Source: Syntrophomonas sp. UBA4807 (GTDB lineage Bacteria > Bacillota > Syntrophomonadia > Syntrophomonadales > Syntrophomonadaceae). Taken from it: a stretch of 6,779 bases of DNA. The stretch's first letter is position 1. Each line of letters opens with the position of its first letter. Below are positions 6,415 through 6,779 of this stretch, one piece after another. A program made the translations under genes and the position numbers. The DNA lies in assembly GCA_002402575.1 (NCBI GenBank), contig DHGD01000058.1, forward strand, positions 7,915 through 14,693, read 5' to 3'. Under the pieces are notes generated by a model. The model searched no databases, was not told the DNA's origin, and worked only from the letters and a program-made list of their open reading frames with translations.

Positions 6415-6591
6415 TTGCTATCCGATATGATGGACCGCCGCAATTCCGCAATCAGGAAAATAATGGGTAATGACAAAACCGATCCCGGCGCCTATAGTTT
6501 CCTGCAGCCCGGCTGGTGGGCTTTGCATGCCGCCGCTATTACCGGCCTGTATGTACTGGCCAAACGCGCCGGCAGAGATGACTGTTATTAG
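6415..6591 (+). CDS. Unrecognised small protein with one hydrophobic segment
   Basis: I do not recognise this gene. From the TTG start it encodes 58 residues, or 64 from the in-frame ATG at 6397. The first half is polar and charged (MDRRNSAIRKIMGNDKTD). Residues 33-49, GWWALHAAAITGLYVLA, are hydrophobic and could span or lie on the membrane. The tail KRAGRDDCY is basic then acidic. A Lys/Arg-rich flank after the hydrophobic stretch suggests the C-terminus faces the cytoplasm, but this is inference. Support for a real gene is a strong ribosome binding site 8 bases before the TTG, a sensible protein composition, and higher GC than the AT-rich sequence before it. It is transcribed away from the dprA operon and followed by two hairpins that could end its transcript. 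Its function cannot be deduced. A chance open frame is possible but less likely. Confidence 0.6.
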   Translation: MLSDMMDRRNSAIRKIMGNDKTDPGAYSFLQPGWWALHAAAITGLYVLAKRAGRDDCY

Positions 6592-6641
6592 AATTATATT
6601 TTAACGCTGTTGTGGGGCGGCTATGTCCGTCTTTACTGTTT

Positions 6642-6667
6642 CAGAGGCGATCATCCGATCGCCTCTG
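6642..6667. repeat. Perfect hairpin, 11-bp stem and 4-base loop, no T-tract
   Basis: CAGAGGCGATC and GATCGCCTCTG are exact reverse complements around the loop ATCC. The stem is GC-rich and should be stable as RNA from either strand. It lies 50 bases after the stop of the small plus-strand gene. Neither side has the run of T expected of a standard intrinsic terminator: the plus strand continues TCCATATAAGG and the minus strand AAACAGTAAAG. It could be a terminator of weaker type, an mRNA 3' end stabiliser or a protein-binding palindrome. Confidence 0.6.
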
Positions 6668-6713
6668 TCCATATAAGGCCTGCCTTCCCTTCTCCCGGGT
6701 AATATTATTTATG

Positions 6714-6744
6714 AGCAAAGCATATAGCTTTGCTTGGTTTTCTT
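6714..6744 (+). terminator. Candidate intrinsic terminator after the small plus-strand gene
   Basis: AGCAAAGC and GCTTTGCT form a perfect 8-bp stem around the loop ATATA (6714-6734). They are followed on the plus strand by the T-rich TGGTTTTCTT. Direction and position fit termination of the small gene ending at 6591, about 120 bases upstream. The stem is only half G/C and the T-run is interrupted, so efficiency would be modest. On the minus strand the sequence after the stem, CATAAATAATATT, is a poorer match. Confidence 0.45.
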
Positions 6745-6779
6745 CGATAGATTAATAAGTCGTCTTGATGCAGGGGAGA

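Noticed and set aside
6221..6451. Minus-strand open frame of 76 codons (about 54 from an internal ATG) ending just inside the dprA start, possibly coupled to dprA.
   Set aside because: It is AT-rich like intergenic DNA, has no convincing ribosome binding site, contains the candidate dprA promoter and palindrome, and overlaps the better-supported plus-strand small gene. The protein resembles nothing I recognise. Conservation in relatives could revive it.
6771..6779. CAGGGGAGA at the right edge, resembling a ribosome binding site for a plus-strand gene beyond the window.
   Set aside because: No start codon or coding sequence is visible after it, so it cannot be supported from this window.
1..6779. 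Search for CRISPR arrays, tRNA or rRNA genes, insertion sequences, toxin-antitoxin or other defence systems.
   Set aside because: No regularly spaced repeats, tRNA-like cloverleaf, transposase frame or terminal inverted repeats were seen. The window is almost fully occupied by the conserved operon.

Overview
This window holds a conserved housekeeping operon of a Gram-positive (Bacillota) bacterium, most likely a member of the Clostridia. The taxonomic call rests on gene order. Read on the minus strand the order is dprA - topA - trmFO - xerC - hslV - hslU, the same as the Bacillus subtilis cluster dprA(smf)-topA-trmFO(gid)-xerC(codV)-clpQ(hslV)-clpY(hslU)-codY. TrmFO is the folate-dependent tRNA methyltransferase typical of Bacillota. 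The genes look moderately GC-rich by eye, and I cannot name a genus from the sequence alone.

Layout from right to left, the direction of transcription. Positions 6592-6779 hold no gene I can support, but contain two clear hairpins. Positions 6415-6591 on the plus strand encode an unrecognised small protein (58 residues from a TTG start) with one hydrophobic segment. It is divergent from the operon. Positions 6232-6414 form an AT-rich divergent intergenic region. It carries a candidate promoter for the minus-strand operon whose 17-bp spacer is almost entirely a perfect 16-bp palindrome. The operon follows: dprA (5116-6231), topA (3018-5087, TTG start), trmFO (1692-3002), xerC (730-1638), hslV (194-727), and the first 56 codons of hslU (GTG start at 170), which runs off the left edge. 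The gaps are only 2 to 53 bases, and there is no terminator between genes, so the genes are probably co-transcribed. codY would be expected beyond hslU.

The genes mostly serve DNA and RNA maintenance. DprA loads RecA on incoming single-stranded DNA. TopA relaxes negative supercoils. XerC, with a XerD partner encoded elsewhere, resolves chromosome dimers. TrmFO makes m5U54 in tRNA. HslV and HslU form an ATP-dependent protease. All complete proteins keep their recognisable catalytic residues and none looks broken. The core operon is ordinary. The more curious items are the small divergent gene, the palindrome inside the candidate promoter, the strong hairpin without a T-tract, the short HslV leader before its catalytic threonine, and the hslV ribosome binding site formed by the last two arginine codons of xerC.
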